64,000 nt of DNA from Streptomyces sp. GQFP. GTDB lineage: Bacteria > Actinomycetota > Actinomycetes > Streptomycetales > Streptomycetaceae. The stretch's first letter is position 1; the number at the start of each line of letters is the position of its first letter. The notes below the pieces were generated by a model. It saw nothing but the letters and a program-made list of their open reading frames with translations, ran no database searches and was not told where the DNA came from. The DNA is taken from positions 992,001 to 1,056,000 of the forward strand of contig NZ_CP089312.1 of assembly GCF_021545335.1 (NCBI RefSeq), read 5' to 3'. Positions 16,366 through 24,564 of the stretch are shown here, in pieces. A program made the position numbers and the translations under genes.

Positions 16366-17172
16366 CTACGACACGGGGCTGGCCGGCGTGAGCCCGCCGT
16401 CGACGATCAGCACCTGCCCGGTCATGAAGCTGGACGCGTCGGACGCCAGAAACAGCGCGGGTCCCACCATCTCCTCCGGCTGGGCACCACGGCGCATCAG
16501 TGACGCGCTCTCCATGCGTTCCCGGTACTCCGGGTCGGTGCGCAGGATCATGTCGGTCAGGATGACCCCGGGGGCCAGGGCGTTGACTCGGACGCCGGGT
16601 GCCAGCGCGGCAGCCATCGACCTGGTCCAGCTGACCATGGCGGCCTTGGCCCCGCAGTACATGGCGGTGTCCGGCGAGTACGCGAACGCGCCGGCGGAGA
16701 GCACGTTGACGACGACCCCGTGGGAGCTGCGCCGGAGGTGCGGGAGCGCGGCTTCGACGAGGAAGACGGGGCCTCGGAGGTTGACGTCGTAGGACTTCGC
16801 CCATGCCTCGGGTGTGTGGTGGCCGATCGGGAGCGAGAGGGGGTTCGCGGCGTTGTTGATGACGATGTCGATGCCGCCGAACCGGTCGACGGTTCTGTCC
16901 ACCAGGTCCTGGACCTGGTCCAGGTCGCCCATGTGGGCCACCACCCCGAGCACCTCGGCGCCGCGTTCCCGCAGCTCGCGCTCCGCTTCCCGCACCGCCT
17001 CGGGTTTGCGGCTCGCGACCACGACCTTCGCCCCGGCGGCGACGAAGCCGGTGGCCACGGCGCGCCCCATTCCCCGCGTGCCTCCGGTCACGATCGCCAC
17101 GCGGTCGGTGAGGCGGAAGAGCCGTTCGACCTCGGGGCTGTCCACGGCGTTGGTGCTCGCCAACTGGCTCAT
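16366..17172 (-). CDS. SDR-family oxidoreductase
   Basis: 268 residues, GAGGAGAG upstream of ATG 17172. The cofactor motif TGGTRGMG (about residue 29), NNAAN, the serine in NVLSAGAF and YCGAK (Tyr and Lys of the catalytic set) are all present, so this is an active FabG-like NAD(P)-dependent dehydrogenase/reductase. The Arg in VVVASRKPEAV after the second strand suggests NADP(H) preference. Last gene of the leftward operon 22983-16366, 21 bp after the acyl-CoA synthetase. Likely substrate: a hydroxy/keto intermediate of the pathway; specificity cannot be predicted. Confidence 0.92.
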   Translation of the reverse strand: MSQLASTNAVDSPEVERLFRLTDRVAIVTGGTRGMGRAVATGFVAAGAKVVVASRKPEAVREAERELRERGAEVLGVVAHMGDLDQVQDLVDRTVDRFGGIDIVINNAANPLSLPIGHHTPEAWAKSYDVNLRGPVFLVEAALPHLRRSSHGVVVNVLSAGAFAYSPDTAMYCGAKAAMVSWTRSMAAALAPGVRVNALAPGVILTDMILRTDPEYRERMESASLMRRGAQPEEMVGPALFLASDASSFMTGQVLIVDGGLTPASPVS

Positions 17173-17193
17173 CTGCTCTCCTCGTTGCGCTCG

Positions 17194-18858
17194 TCACTCG
17201 CCTGGAAGCCCGCTCACCGGTGCGCGCCGCTCGTGCCGCCCGACCACGAGACCAGCGGCATGCAGGTCGACGGTCCCGTCCGTGATGCCCCGCTCGCGCA
17301 GGACGAACTTCTGAACGCGCATGGTCTGGTTCACCGGAAGCTTCTTGAGGTACTCCACATAGCGCGGCACCGCGTAGTAGGGCAGCGTCGCCTTGAAGAA
17401 GGCGAAGAGTTCGTCGATGGCCAACTGCTGCCCGGGGGCGAGCACGACGCAGGCCTTGATCTCGTCCTCGCCCAGTGCCGAGGGCACCGCGTGCACCGCC
17501 ACGGCGGCGACCAGCGGATGCCGCTGGATGGCGGCCTCCAGTTCCATGCTCGACACGTTCTCCCCGCGTCGCCGCATGCAGTCCTTCTTGCGGTCGACGA
17601 AGTGGAGGAACCCGTCCTCGTCGAACCGGGCGTTGTCACCGGTGTGGTGCCAGCCGTCACGGCTCGCCTCGGCCGTGGCGTCCGGGCTGTTCCAGTAGCC
17701 GCCGAACATCCGGTTCGGGATCTTCGGGCGGAGCAGGATCTCGCCCACCCGGCCCGTGGGCACATCGAGATCGTCGTCGTCGACGAGCCGGAGGTCGAGG
17801 TGTTCCATGGTGCGGCCCAGGCTGCCCGCCCGCCGGTTCGCCAGATCCCCGGCCCGGGACAGGGTCCCCGGCCAGCACTCGGACTGGCCGTAGACCTCGG
17901 ACAGGACGGGGATCCCGAAGCGCTCGGTGAACCGCTCCTGGTCGGGTCCGGTCATCGGGATCCAGGTGGCCTGCCGGATGCCGTGGTCACGGTCGCGGCC
18001 GGGGTCCGGCGGCTGGGAGAGGATCGCCATCGCCATCGCCCCCACCCCGAACACCGCGGTGGCGCCCACCTCACGGGCACGCGCCATGAACGTCGTCGCG
18101 TGGAACTCCGGTTCCAGCACCGCCGACCCGCGCGCGGCCAGGGCATTGGCGACGACCGTGACCTGCCCGGTGAAGTGGAACATCGGCGAGGCGCCGAAGA
18201 TGCGCTCGCCGGGGTGGAACCAGTCGTATTCCAGGAACAGGGCGGGAATCGCGCAGTAGTAGCCGTGGCTGATCATGCAGCCCTTGGACGGCCCGGTCGT
18301 ACCGGAGGTGTACATGATGACGCAGAGGTCGTCGGGCGACAGCTCCACCGGGACCGGGGCGCGGCCGCTGCCCTCAAGGCCCGAGTAGCGCACCAGCGGA
18401 AGGGGGAACCGCTCCGCCGATCCCGTCGGCGCGTCGCCGACCAGCACGAACGTCTTCAGCGCGGGAAGTTCCTCGACGAGGGGACCGACCTGCCCCAGCG
18501 CGTGACCGTCGCCCACCACCACGGACGCGCCCGACTCGGCGAGCTGGTGGTGGAGGAACGCGCCCCGCAGATAGGTGTTGACGGGCACCTGGACCGCGCC
18601 CGCCTTGGCGATCGCGTACACCAGCACGATGTACTCCATGCCGTTGGGCAGGATGACCGCGACCCGGTCACCGACGCCGGCTCCCAGGCCCTGCAGGCCG
18701 GCTGCCACCGCGTCGGAACGCCGGTCCAGCTCGGCGAGGGTGACCCAGTCGCCGCCGCACTGTACGAACGGCCGGTCGGGGTCGGCGGCTGCCTCGGCAC
18801 GCAGCCAGTCACCGAGAACCTTGTCCGGGGCCGGGGCCGGGTCCGGGGAGGACGTCAT
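17194..18858 (-). CDS. AMP-dependent acyl-CoA synthetase (paralogue of 45628-47244)
   Basis: 554 residues. The ANL-superfamily P-loop YTSGTTGPSKG, EVYGQSE, the hinge region GYWNSPDATAEA...WHHTGD, VDRKKD and RRRGENVSSMELE are complete; the C-terminal lysine lies in RVQKFVLRERGI. It activates a carboxylic acid with ATP and CoA via the acyl-AMP. ATG 18858 overlaps the crotonase stop (ATGA). It shares long blocks with the synthetase at 45628-47244 (SKGC-ISHGYYC, GMGAM/GVGAM, QPP), so the two likely arose by duplication and may activate different intermediates of one compound. The C-terminal tail after VVGRHERR is short and variable. Confidence 0.95.
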   Translation of the reverse strand: MTSSPDPAPAPDKVLGDWLRAEAAADPDRPFVQCGGDWVTLAELDRRSDAVAAGLQGLGAGVGDRVAVILPNGMEYIVLVYAIAKAGAVQVPVNTYLRGAFLHHQLAESGASVVVGDGHALGQVGPLVEELPALKTFVLVGDAPTGSAERFPLPLVRYSGLEGSGRAPVPVELSPDDLCVIMYTSGTTGPSKGCMISHGYYCAIPALFLEYDWFHPGERIFGASPMFHFTGQVTVVANALAARGSAVLEPEFHATTFMARAREVGATAVFGVGAMAMAILSQPPDPGRDRDHGIRQATWIPMTGPDQERFTERFGIPVLSEVYGQSECWPGTLSRAGDLANRRAGSLGRTMEHLDLRLVDDDDLDVPTGRVGEILLRPKIPNRMFGGYWNSPDATAEASRDGWHHTGDNARFDEDGFLHFVDRKKDCMRRRGENVSSMELEAAIQRHPLVAAVAVHAVPSALGEDEIKACVVLAPGQQLAIDELFAFFKATLPYYAVPRYVEYLKKLPVNQTMRVQKFVLRERGITDGTVDLHAAGLVVGRHERRAPVSGLPGE

Positions 18859-19706
18859 GACTGATCACCCGCCCATTGCGGAGCGCGCTTCTCCTGGAAC
18901 GCCCGCATCGCCTCGGTGACATCCCCGGTGTAGGTGCTGAGCACCTGGGTGCGGTTCTCCAGCTCCATTCCTGCCCGCAGGCTGCCCACCTCCAGTTGGG
19001 ACCACATGACCTGCTTGGTCATCCGGACTCCCCACGGGCTGTTGGCCGCGATCAGGCCCGCGGTTCGCAGCGCCTCGTCGAGCAGCTGATCGGCGGCCAC
19101 CACGCGGTTGGCCAGCCCGATCCGGCCAGCCTCCTCGGCCTCGACGGTCCGGCCGGTCAGCATGAGCTCGTACGCCCGGCCGGCGCCGATCATCCGAGGC
19201 AGCAGCCACGACAGGCCGAGGTCGCAGCCGGACAGGCCGACCTTGACGAAGGCCACGGTGAACGTGGCGTCCGGGCTGACGACGCGGATGTCGGCGGCGG
19301 CGGCCAGCGCCATGCCGCCTCCCGCGGCCGGCCCGTTGACCGCGGCGACGACCGGCACCTGAAGGCTCGTCAGGGAGGTCACTGCGGCCGAAAGGTGTTC
19401 CTGGACGGCGTAGTTGCGCTGCAGTTCCCGAGGATCGTCGAAGCCCCTCGGCACGCCGTATCCGGCGAGATCGGCGCCGGCACAGAATCCCCGGCCCGAA
19501 CCGGTGAGCACGACGGCACGGCATCGGCGGTCCCGGCGCACCTCGGCGACCGCGTCGAGCAGGCCGTCGATGAGCTCGCTGTTGATGGCGTTGAGCCGCC
19601 GCGGGCGGTTCAGGCGCAGGACGGTGATTCCCTCGGCGGGATGCTCGACCAGCACCGCGGGTTCGGCATGGTTGCCGCTGGGCGCGGCATGGTTGTCGCT
19701 AGGCAT
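18855..19706 (-). CDS. enoyl-CoA hydratase/isomerase (crotonase) family protein
   Basis: 283 residues. Crotonase landmarks: LNRPRRLNAINSELIDGLLD, TGSGRGFCAGADLAGYG (first oxyanion strand) and VAAVNGPAAGGGMALAAAAD (second oxyanion loop). The region that carries Glu144 of liver crotonase reads FTVAFVKVGLSGCDLGLSWL, with no Glu there but an Asp in GCDLG, a variant seen in several actinobacterial EchA proteins. It may be a hydratase, isomerase or C-C hydrolase. It starts 8 bp inside the end of the preceding LLM gene (GGGAG within that gene as ribosome site) and overlaps the synthetase by ATGA. The first 20 residues are a variable, repetitive lead (NHAAPSGNHAEP). Confidence 0.9.
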   Translation of the reverse strand: MPSDNHAAPSGNHAEPAVLVEHPAEGITVLRLNRPRRLNAINSELIDGLLDAVAEVRRDRRCRAVVLTGSGRGFCAGADLAGYGVPRGFDDPRELQRNYAVQEHLSAAVTSLTSLQVPVVAAVNGPAAGGGMALAAAADIRVVSPDATFTVAFVKVGLSGCDLGLSWLLPRMIGAGRAYELMLTGRTVEAEEAGRIGLANRVVAADQLLDEALRTAGLIAANSPWGVRMTKQVMWSQLEVGSLRAGMELENRTQVLSTYTGDVTEAMRAFQEKRAPQWAGDQS

Positions 19707-20721
19707 GGGACATCTCCCTGAAGGCGGCGATCAGCCCCGCCCACTGCTCGGGCTCGGGTCGGTAGGGCGCGTACAGCGACACCCGGTCGATGAGGTCTCC
19801 GTAACGCGCGGAGATGATCGAGGGCAGTTCACTGACCGGGCCACGAACCGCGAAGGCGTCGACCAGTTCGACTGGCAGCCGGGCGCCCATTTCCTTCCAG
19901 CGGCCCTGCTTGGCCAGCGTCTGCATGTCCGTCTGGAGCTCGCCCCAGCCGTGCAGTTCGAGTACGGGGCGGTAGGACGGGGTGGCGGCGTAGAAGGCGA
20001 TCTGCTCGCGTACCGCCCTGTCGGCGGTGTCGAACTCGGCGTCGTCGTCGCCGGTGATCACGAACAGCGGGTACGACAGCTCGATGTCCGCGCGGGAGCG
20101 GCCGGCCCGGCTCAGGCCGCGCTCCAACGCGGGCAGCGTGCGTTCGCGCAGGTTGCGTTCGGTGCTGAAGCCGTGCACGAACATGCCGTCGGCGACCTCC
20201 GCGGCGACCTCGGTCATCATCGGCCCGACGGCGGCGAGGAAGATGCGCGCGGGCCCGTGGCCGCTCGGACCGGGGTCGAAGAACGGCGTCATCAGCGTGT
20301 GACGGAAGAACTCGCCGTCGAAATCCAGCCGGGTGCCGTTCTCCCAGCAGTCCCAGATCGCGCGGATCGCGAGCACCATCTCGCGCATCCGGGCGGCGGG
20401 CCGGTCGAACGACGCGCTGTAGCGCCGCTCGATGTGCGCCTTCACCTGCGAGCCCAGACCCAGGATGAAGCGGCCTCCCGAATTCGCCTGGAGATCGCGC
20501 CCGACCTGGGCCAGATGCATGGGGCTGCGGGGAAAGGCCACGGCGATGGACGTCCCGAGGTCCATCCGCTCGGTCCCGGTCGCGGCGAGCGCCAGGGGCA
20601 GGAACGGGTCGTTCGTCACCTCCGAGGTGAACAGGCCGTCGAAGCCCAGCTGTTCCATCCGTGCCGCGGTGGCGCCCACCTCGGACCACGCGGGAGCCGG
20701 AAGGATGCCGTCGAGCTTCAT
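19699..20721 (-). CDS. LLM-class F420-dependent oxidoreductase, MSMEG_2256-like family
   Basis: 340 residues with the luciferase-like TIM-barrel pattern. DPFLPLALAATGTERMDLGT, SIAVAFPRSPMHLAQVGRDL, RFILGLGSQVKAHIERRYSA and HTLMTPFFDPGPSGHGPARI match, from memory, the TIGR03617 (MSMEG_2256) subfamily of probable F420-dependent enzymes. Family members act on ketones, alcohols or aldehydes with deazaflavin F420, or as FMN monooxygenases; the chemistry here is unknown. Second or third gene of the leftward operon, between the CaiB-like protein and the crotonase. The ring or chain oxidation step it catalyses would complement the BVMO and P450s. Confidence 0.9.
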   Translation of the reverse strand: MKLDGILPAPAWSEVGATAARMEQLGFDGLFTSEVTNDPFLPLALAATGTERMDLGTSIAVAFPRSPMHLAQVGRDLQANSGGRFILGLGSQVKAHIERRYSASFDRPAARMREMVLAIRAIWDCWENGTRLDFDGEFFRHTLMTPFFDPGPSGHGPARIFLAAVGPMMTEVAAEVADGMFVHGFSTERNLRERTLPALERGLSRAGRSRADIELSYPLFVITGDDDAEFDTADRAVREQIAFYAATPSYRPVLELHGWGELQTDMQTLAKQGRWKEMGARLPVELVDAFAVRGPVSELPSIISARYGDLIDRVSLYAPYRPEPEQWAGLIAAFREMSHA

Positions 20722-20764
20722 CGCCGACCGCCCCGCGCCGGCGCCCGCTTCGGGCGTCGGGCGG

Positions 20765-22006
20765 TCACACTGTCCCCTGGTCGCGGAGCTGCTGGATGGC
20801 TTCGGCCGAGTAGCCGAGTTCGCCGAGGATCTCGTCGGTGTGCTGGCCGAGGGTCGGGGCGTGGTGCTCCACGTCGAACGGCTGGTCAGCGACCGGGGCC
20901 GGCCAGCCGACGGTGGTGAACGCGCCGGCCACCGGATGGACTGACTCGTGGATGATCTCCCGCGCGCGCAGATGCGGGTCGTCCAGGGTGCCCTGCACGG
21001 TATTGGCGGGGCTCATCGGGATGTCGTACTTCTCGGCGACGTCCATCCACTCGGCCAGGGTGCGCGAGGCCATGATCGGTCGCAGCGTGTGCGCGAGGTT
21101 CTTGTCCCCGCTCTGGTTGCGGAAGTCCACGGGCGAGTCGAGGTACTTCATCTCCCGCAGGTCCGGACGCTCGATCACGTCACAGAAGTTGTCCCAGAAC
21201 TTGTGCTCGATGGCGGCGAGCAGCACGTACTTGTCGTCCTTGGTCAGGTAGAAGGCGTACTTGGGACGCTCCAGCGGGTCCTGCCCCACGGTCGGCGGCA
21301 GGTTGACCCCACGATCCGTGCGAGCGAGATTCCACAGGCTCGACGCGTCGAGCGACTGCACGGCGAGAGTGGCGTCCGTACCCGACGAATCGATGTACAC
21401 GCCTTTCCCTGTCGCGTTGCGGTAGTTCAACGCGGCGACAGCGGTGAAAACGCCGAACAGGCCACCCATCAGCGGGCCGTCGACGTAACCCGGGAAGTTC
21501 AGCTCACTGGGCTCGACCGCCTCCTGTACGAGCCCGTCCTCGCGCACCTTGAGCTGCGTCGAGCCGGCCGTGGCCCCCATCATGTATCCGTGGACGGGGA
21601 TCTTCCCGTAGGGACCGCGGGTGCCGAAGCCGTTGGCCTGGCAGTAGATGATGTCGGGCTTGACCTTGCGCTGGGCCTCGTAGCCCACGCCGAGACGCTC
21701 ACACGCGTCGCTCGCGAAGCCGTCCACGAAGATGTCGATGGTGGGGAGGATCCTGTAGAAGACCTCGCGGCCGGCATCGCTGCGCAGGTTCAGGGTGATG
21801 CTGCGCTTGTGGCGGTTGATCAGCATGTGGGTGGTGCTGTGCCGGGGGGCCATCATGTCCCCGAGATCACGGATGTAGTCCCCGATCCCGGGCTGCTCGA
21901 CCTTGATGACCTGGGCGCCCAAGTCGCCCAGCAGGCGCCCCGCCTGATCGCCGGTCGGCAGCACCGCGCACTCGAGTACCCGCACATTGCGCAGGAGATC
22001 AATCAT
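20765..22006 (-). CDS. CaiB/BaiF-family CoA-transferase or racemase-like protein (paralogue of 9599-10837)
   Basis: 413 residues from ATG 22006 (GAAGAGG upstream). It aligns end to end with the protein at 9599-10837: LECAVLPTGDQAGRLLGDLG, NGFGTRGPYGKIPVHGYMMG, LLAAIEHKFWDNFCDVI, MSPANTVQGTLDDPHLRARE. The class III transferase Asp is again Gly in PVHGYM, with His conserved before it and an Asp in YVDGPL. Two copies in two operons imply two related CoA intermediates, or alpha-methyl epimers, in the pathway. Cytosolic. It sits between the first SDR and the LLM oxidoreductase of its operon. Confidence 0.9.
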   Translation of the reverse strand: MIDLLRNVRVLECAVLPTGDQAGRLLGDLGAQVIKVEQPGIGDYIRDLGDMMAPRHSTTHMLINRHKRSITLNLRSDAGREVFYRILPTIDIFVDGFASDACERLGVGYEAQRKVKPDIIYCQANGFGTRGPYGKIPVHGYMMGATAGSTQLKVREDGLVQEAVEPSELNFPGYVDGPLMGGLFGVFTAVAALNYRNATGKGVYIDSSGTDATLAVQSLDASSLWNLARTDRGVNLPPTVGQDPLERPKYAFYLTKDDKYVLLAAIEHKFWDNFCDVIERPDLREMKYLDSPVDFRNQSGDKNLAHTLRPIMASRTLAEWMDVAEKYDIPMSPANTVQGTLDDPHLRAREIIHESVHPVAGAFTTVGWPAPVADQPFDVEHHAPTLGQHTDEILGELGYSAEAIQQLRDQGTV

Positions 22007-22038
22007 GAACCCTCTTCTCTCAGTGGAGGGGCGCGGCG

Positions 22039-22983
22039 TCATCCCCGTGCGTGCGTGACGAGTGGCTCGACAACCGTTCGCACCTCGTCGAAAACCCACA
22101 TCGGCACGGTGTGCCGCCCGATGTCACGAATCTGGTCGACGTGTTCCTCGACCTGCTCCGCGGTGACGTTCGACGGATCCTCGGCGCTCCAGCCGTCGGC
22201 GACGCCGGCGAACACGCGACCGTATCGGCCACGGCAGACCGAGAACGCCTCGCCGGTGGTCGTGCAGTGGTCCGATGCCAGGTAGGCGACGAGGTGCGCC
22301 ATCAACTCGGGGCTCCGGCGCGGATCGTCCGGCGGGACGTCCGGGCCACAGAGCCGACGCCAGTTCTCGACGTGGCCCGGCACGGGGTTTCCGGCGGCGA
22401 TCGTCGTGGTCGCCCACGGCAGTACGGCGTTGACACGCACGCCGAAGTCCTGCCCCTCGAACGCCAGTGCCTTCGTCAGGCCGTACAGCCCGGCTTTGGT
22501 CGCGGCGTAGTTCGCGGCGCCCCCGTGCGAGAAGAGGCCGGTACTCGACGAGGTCATCACGACTCGGCCGTAGCGTAGGTCCTTCATGATCCGCCACGCC
22601 GGTTGGGTCACGTAGAACGCGCTCGCGAGGTTGACCCTGAGGACGGCCTCGATCTCCTCCAGCGACAGGTCTTCGAAGAAACCGTTCCGTAGGATCCCGG
22701 CGTTGTTGACCACCACGTCGAGTTTCCCGAATCGTGCGAGCGCGCTCGCCACGAGTGCGGCGCCGCCGTCCGGTGTGCTGACGTCGTCGTACGAGGCGAT
22801 CGCGATGCCACCCTGCTCGGTAATGGTCGAAACGACCTCGTCCGCACACGTCGCGTCGATGTCGTTCACCACGATCGCCGCGCCACGGCCGGCCATCTCC
22901 ACCGCGTACGCCAGACCGAGGCCACGCCCGGCACCGGTGATCACGGCAACCCGGTCCTGCAGCGAAATCGGACGCTGTCCCAT
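22039..22983 (-). CDS. SDR-family dehydrogenase, HSD17B4/multifunctional-enzyme type
   Basis: 314 residues, first gene of its leftward operon; GAGGAGGAG stands before ATG 22983. TGAGRGLGLAYA binds the cofactor, VVVNDID with an Asp favours NAD+, NNAGIL, MTSSSTGLF and YAATKAG give the active-site Asn, Ser, Tyr and Lys. The long C-terminus and the overall pattern (EMAGRGAAIVVNDIDATC; NYAATKAGLYGLTKALAFEG) resemble the 3-hydroxyacyl-CoA dehydrogenase domain of peroxisomal MFE-2/HSD17B4. Role: oxidation of an R-3-hydroxyacyl-CoA, which suits the R-specific MaoC hydratases of this cluster. Confidence 0.92.
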   Translation of the reverse strand: MGQRPISLQDRVAVITGAGRGLGLAYAVEMAGRGAAIVVNDIDATCADEVVSTITEQGGIAIASYDDVSTPDGGAALVASALARFGKLDVVVNNAGILRNGFFEDLSLEEIEAVLRVNLASAFYVTQPAWRIMKDLRYGRVVMTSSSTGLFSHGGAANYAATKAGLYGLTKALAFEGQDFGVRVNAVLPWATTTIAAGNPVPGHVENWRRLCGPDVPPDDPRRSPELMAHLVAYLASDHCTTTGEAFSVCRGRYGRVFAGVADGWSAEDPSNVTAEQVEEHVDQIRDIGRHTVPMWVFDEVRTVVEPLVTHARG

Positions 22984-23016
22984 CAGGCTGCTCCTCCTCT
23001 GTCGAAAGTCGACCTG

Positions 23017-23044
23017 ATTCTAATTAACATTCGGACTGCGTCAA
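23017..23044 (-). promoter_or_regulatory. promoter for the operon starting with the SDR at 22983
   Basis: On the minus strand, -35 TTGACG (23044-23039), a 16-base spacer and -10 TAGAAT (23022-23017) fit the Streptomyces vegetative pattern TTGAC(A)-N16-18-TAGRRT. The predicted start of transcription, near 23010, leaves a leader of about 27 bases. TAATTAGAATCAGGTC around the -10 is loosely like the shared motif of the other promoters. Confidence 0.65.
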
Positions 23045-23152
23045 CACCTCTCGGCGCAGCTTTCGAGAGCCTTCAGGGTCAGAAAAATGGCCTGACTCCA
23101 GGGACTTCCCCACTGCTCTGAGCCGTGTCAGGATTCTGTCTCCGCATAGAAT

Positions 23153-23169
23153 CAGAACTGGTTTAGATA
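23153..23169 (-). promoter_or_regulatory. copy of the shared 17-bp promoter motif upstream of the P450 gene
   Basis: The plus strand reads CAGAACTGGTTTAGATA; its complement TATCTAAACCAGTTCTG matches the window consensus AATCTAAGYCAGGTTCR at 11 of 17 positions. A TAGAATCAG stretch (23147-23155) lies just before. The site is 40 bases upstream of the P450 start at 23209, a position suited to a promoter/operator; TAGATA (23164-23169) could be the -10 itself, but no clear -35 precedes it. Confidence 0.5.
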
Positions 23170-23208
23170 CGCATCCAACCTGGGCTACCACGAACATGGG
23201 GAGACGCG

Positions 23209-24438
23209 ATGGACGAGACCGCACGTCAGGTCGGCCCTGTCCCAGCTGTCACCACCCACTTCGACCCGCTCGAACCCGCGCTCGCCGCCGAGTTCTGGCC
23301 GAGGATCAACGCGCTGCGTGAGTCGTGTCCGGTCGCGTGGAGCGACCAGGTCTGGCACGAGAGGGGGGACAGCGGCTTCTGGATCATCAACAAGCACGCC
23401 GACGTCATGGCCGCCGCCACGAATCCGACCGCCTTCAGCAGTGCGGATGGCGCCACCCCCGTCCAGTTCGATCTGGACGTCCTCCGGCAGCTCCCGCTGG
23501 AGTCGGACCCGCCGCTGCACCGAGGGATTCGCAGGCTGCTCAACCCGTTCTTCACCCCGGAGGCGCTGCGCGGCCGGGAGACGGACATCGCGGCGAAGGT
23601 GGACCGGCTCATCGGGCGCTGCGTGGACAAGGGATCGTGTGACTTCGTCGCCGATTTCGTCAACGTTCTTCCGCCACTGGTCTTCTTCGAGTCCTTTCTG
23701 GAGCAGGACGAGTCGGAGATCGGCTGGGTGCTGGACGTTCTCGAAGTCCTCCACACACAGCCGGAACGAGCGCTGGAGGAGGCGCCGAAACTGTTCGCGT
23801 TCTGCGCGGACCTGCTGGAGCGGCGGCGAGCCGCGGGACGCCGTGACGACCTGGCCGGGACCATCGCGCACATGGGGCTGACCGGCGAGGACGGCCTGGA
23901 GCTGAACGAGAAGCAGCGCGTCGAGGTGATCAATTTGATGATCATGGCCGGCATGGCGACGACGATGGGCGCCACCGGGTGCTTTGCATACCGACTGGCC
24001 TCCGACGAGCAACTGCGTGCCGGGCTCCGCGGCGCCGATGACCGCAGGATCAATCGTGCGGTCGAGGAGTTCCTCCGGTACGAGACCGCCGTCCCGACCG
24101 GCGCCCGCACACTGACCGAGGACGTCGAGATGAGTGGGTGCCCGATGAAGGCGGGTGACCGGGTCCTGCTGAACTGGGCCGCCGCCAACCGCGACCCGGA
24201 GAAGTTCGCCGAGCCGGACGAGCTCGACTTCGAGCGGGAGAACCTGTCCGGCCACGTGGCCTTCGGCGCCGGAATCCACCGGTGCCTGGGCAACCACCTC
24301 GCCCGCCGTGAGATGTCCGCGACCCTCAAGGCCATCGTCGCGCTGAGTCGTTTCGAGGTGGAACCCGGGTTCGTCCCGCGGTACCAGCCTTCGTTCGCGC
24401 GCGGCCTCGACAGTCTGCCGGTCCGCATCGCGCGATGA
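23209..24438 (+). CDS. cytochrome P450 (paralogue of 42424-43650)
   Basis: 409 residues, soluble bacterial class I type. Heme loop FGAGIHRCLGNHLAR with the thiolate Cys near residue 359, ExxR in EEFLRYE, and K-helix/meander residues are present. The I-helix reads IMAGMATTMG: the Thr pair is kept but the acid normally before it (AGx[D/E]TT) is Ala, unlike the paralogue at 42424-43650, which has AGMETT. Electrons probably come from the ferredoxin and reductase at 43924-45491, the only such genes in view. GGGGAGA lies before the ATG. It is followed by an acyl-CoA dehydrogenase on the same strand. Substrate unknown; close similarity of the two P450s suggests related substrates. Confidence 0.95.
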   Translation: MDETARQVGPVPAVTTHFDPLEPALAAEFWPRINALRESCPVAWSDQVWHERGDSGFWIINKHADVMAAATNPTAFSSADGATPVQFDLDVLRQLPLESDPPLHRGIRRLLNPFFTPEALRGRETDIAAKVDRLIGRCVDKGSCDFVADFVNVLPPLVFFESFLEQDESEIGWVLDVLEVLHTQPERALEEAPKLFAFCADLLERRRAAGRRDDLAGTIAHMGLTGEDGLELNEKQRVEVINLMIMAGMATTMGATGCFAYRLASDEQLRAGLRGADDRRINRAVEEFLRYETAVPTGARTLTEDVEMSGCPMKAGDRVLLNWAAANRDPEKFAEPDELDFERENLSGHVAFGAGIHRCLGNHLARREMSATLKAIVALSRFEVEPGFVPRYQPSFARGLDSLPVRIAR

Positions 24439-24564
24439 GAGCAGCGACGGATCGTGCGACAAGGGCCGCGGCGGGCCACCGGTGAACGCCTCCAAGTCGG
24501 TGTCGTCCCGTTCGACAGAGATCACCTCATGGTCCATGCCACACCTGAGGAAAGGGGAGACAGG

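Noticed and set aside
22039..22983. Frameshift suspicion in the SDR because of its long C-terminus
   Set aside because: The frame is continuous, third-position GC bias is steady to the stop, and MFE-2-like SDRs have such extensions.
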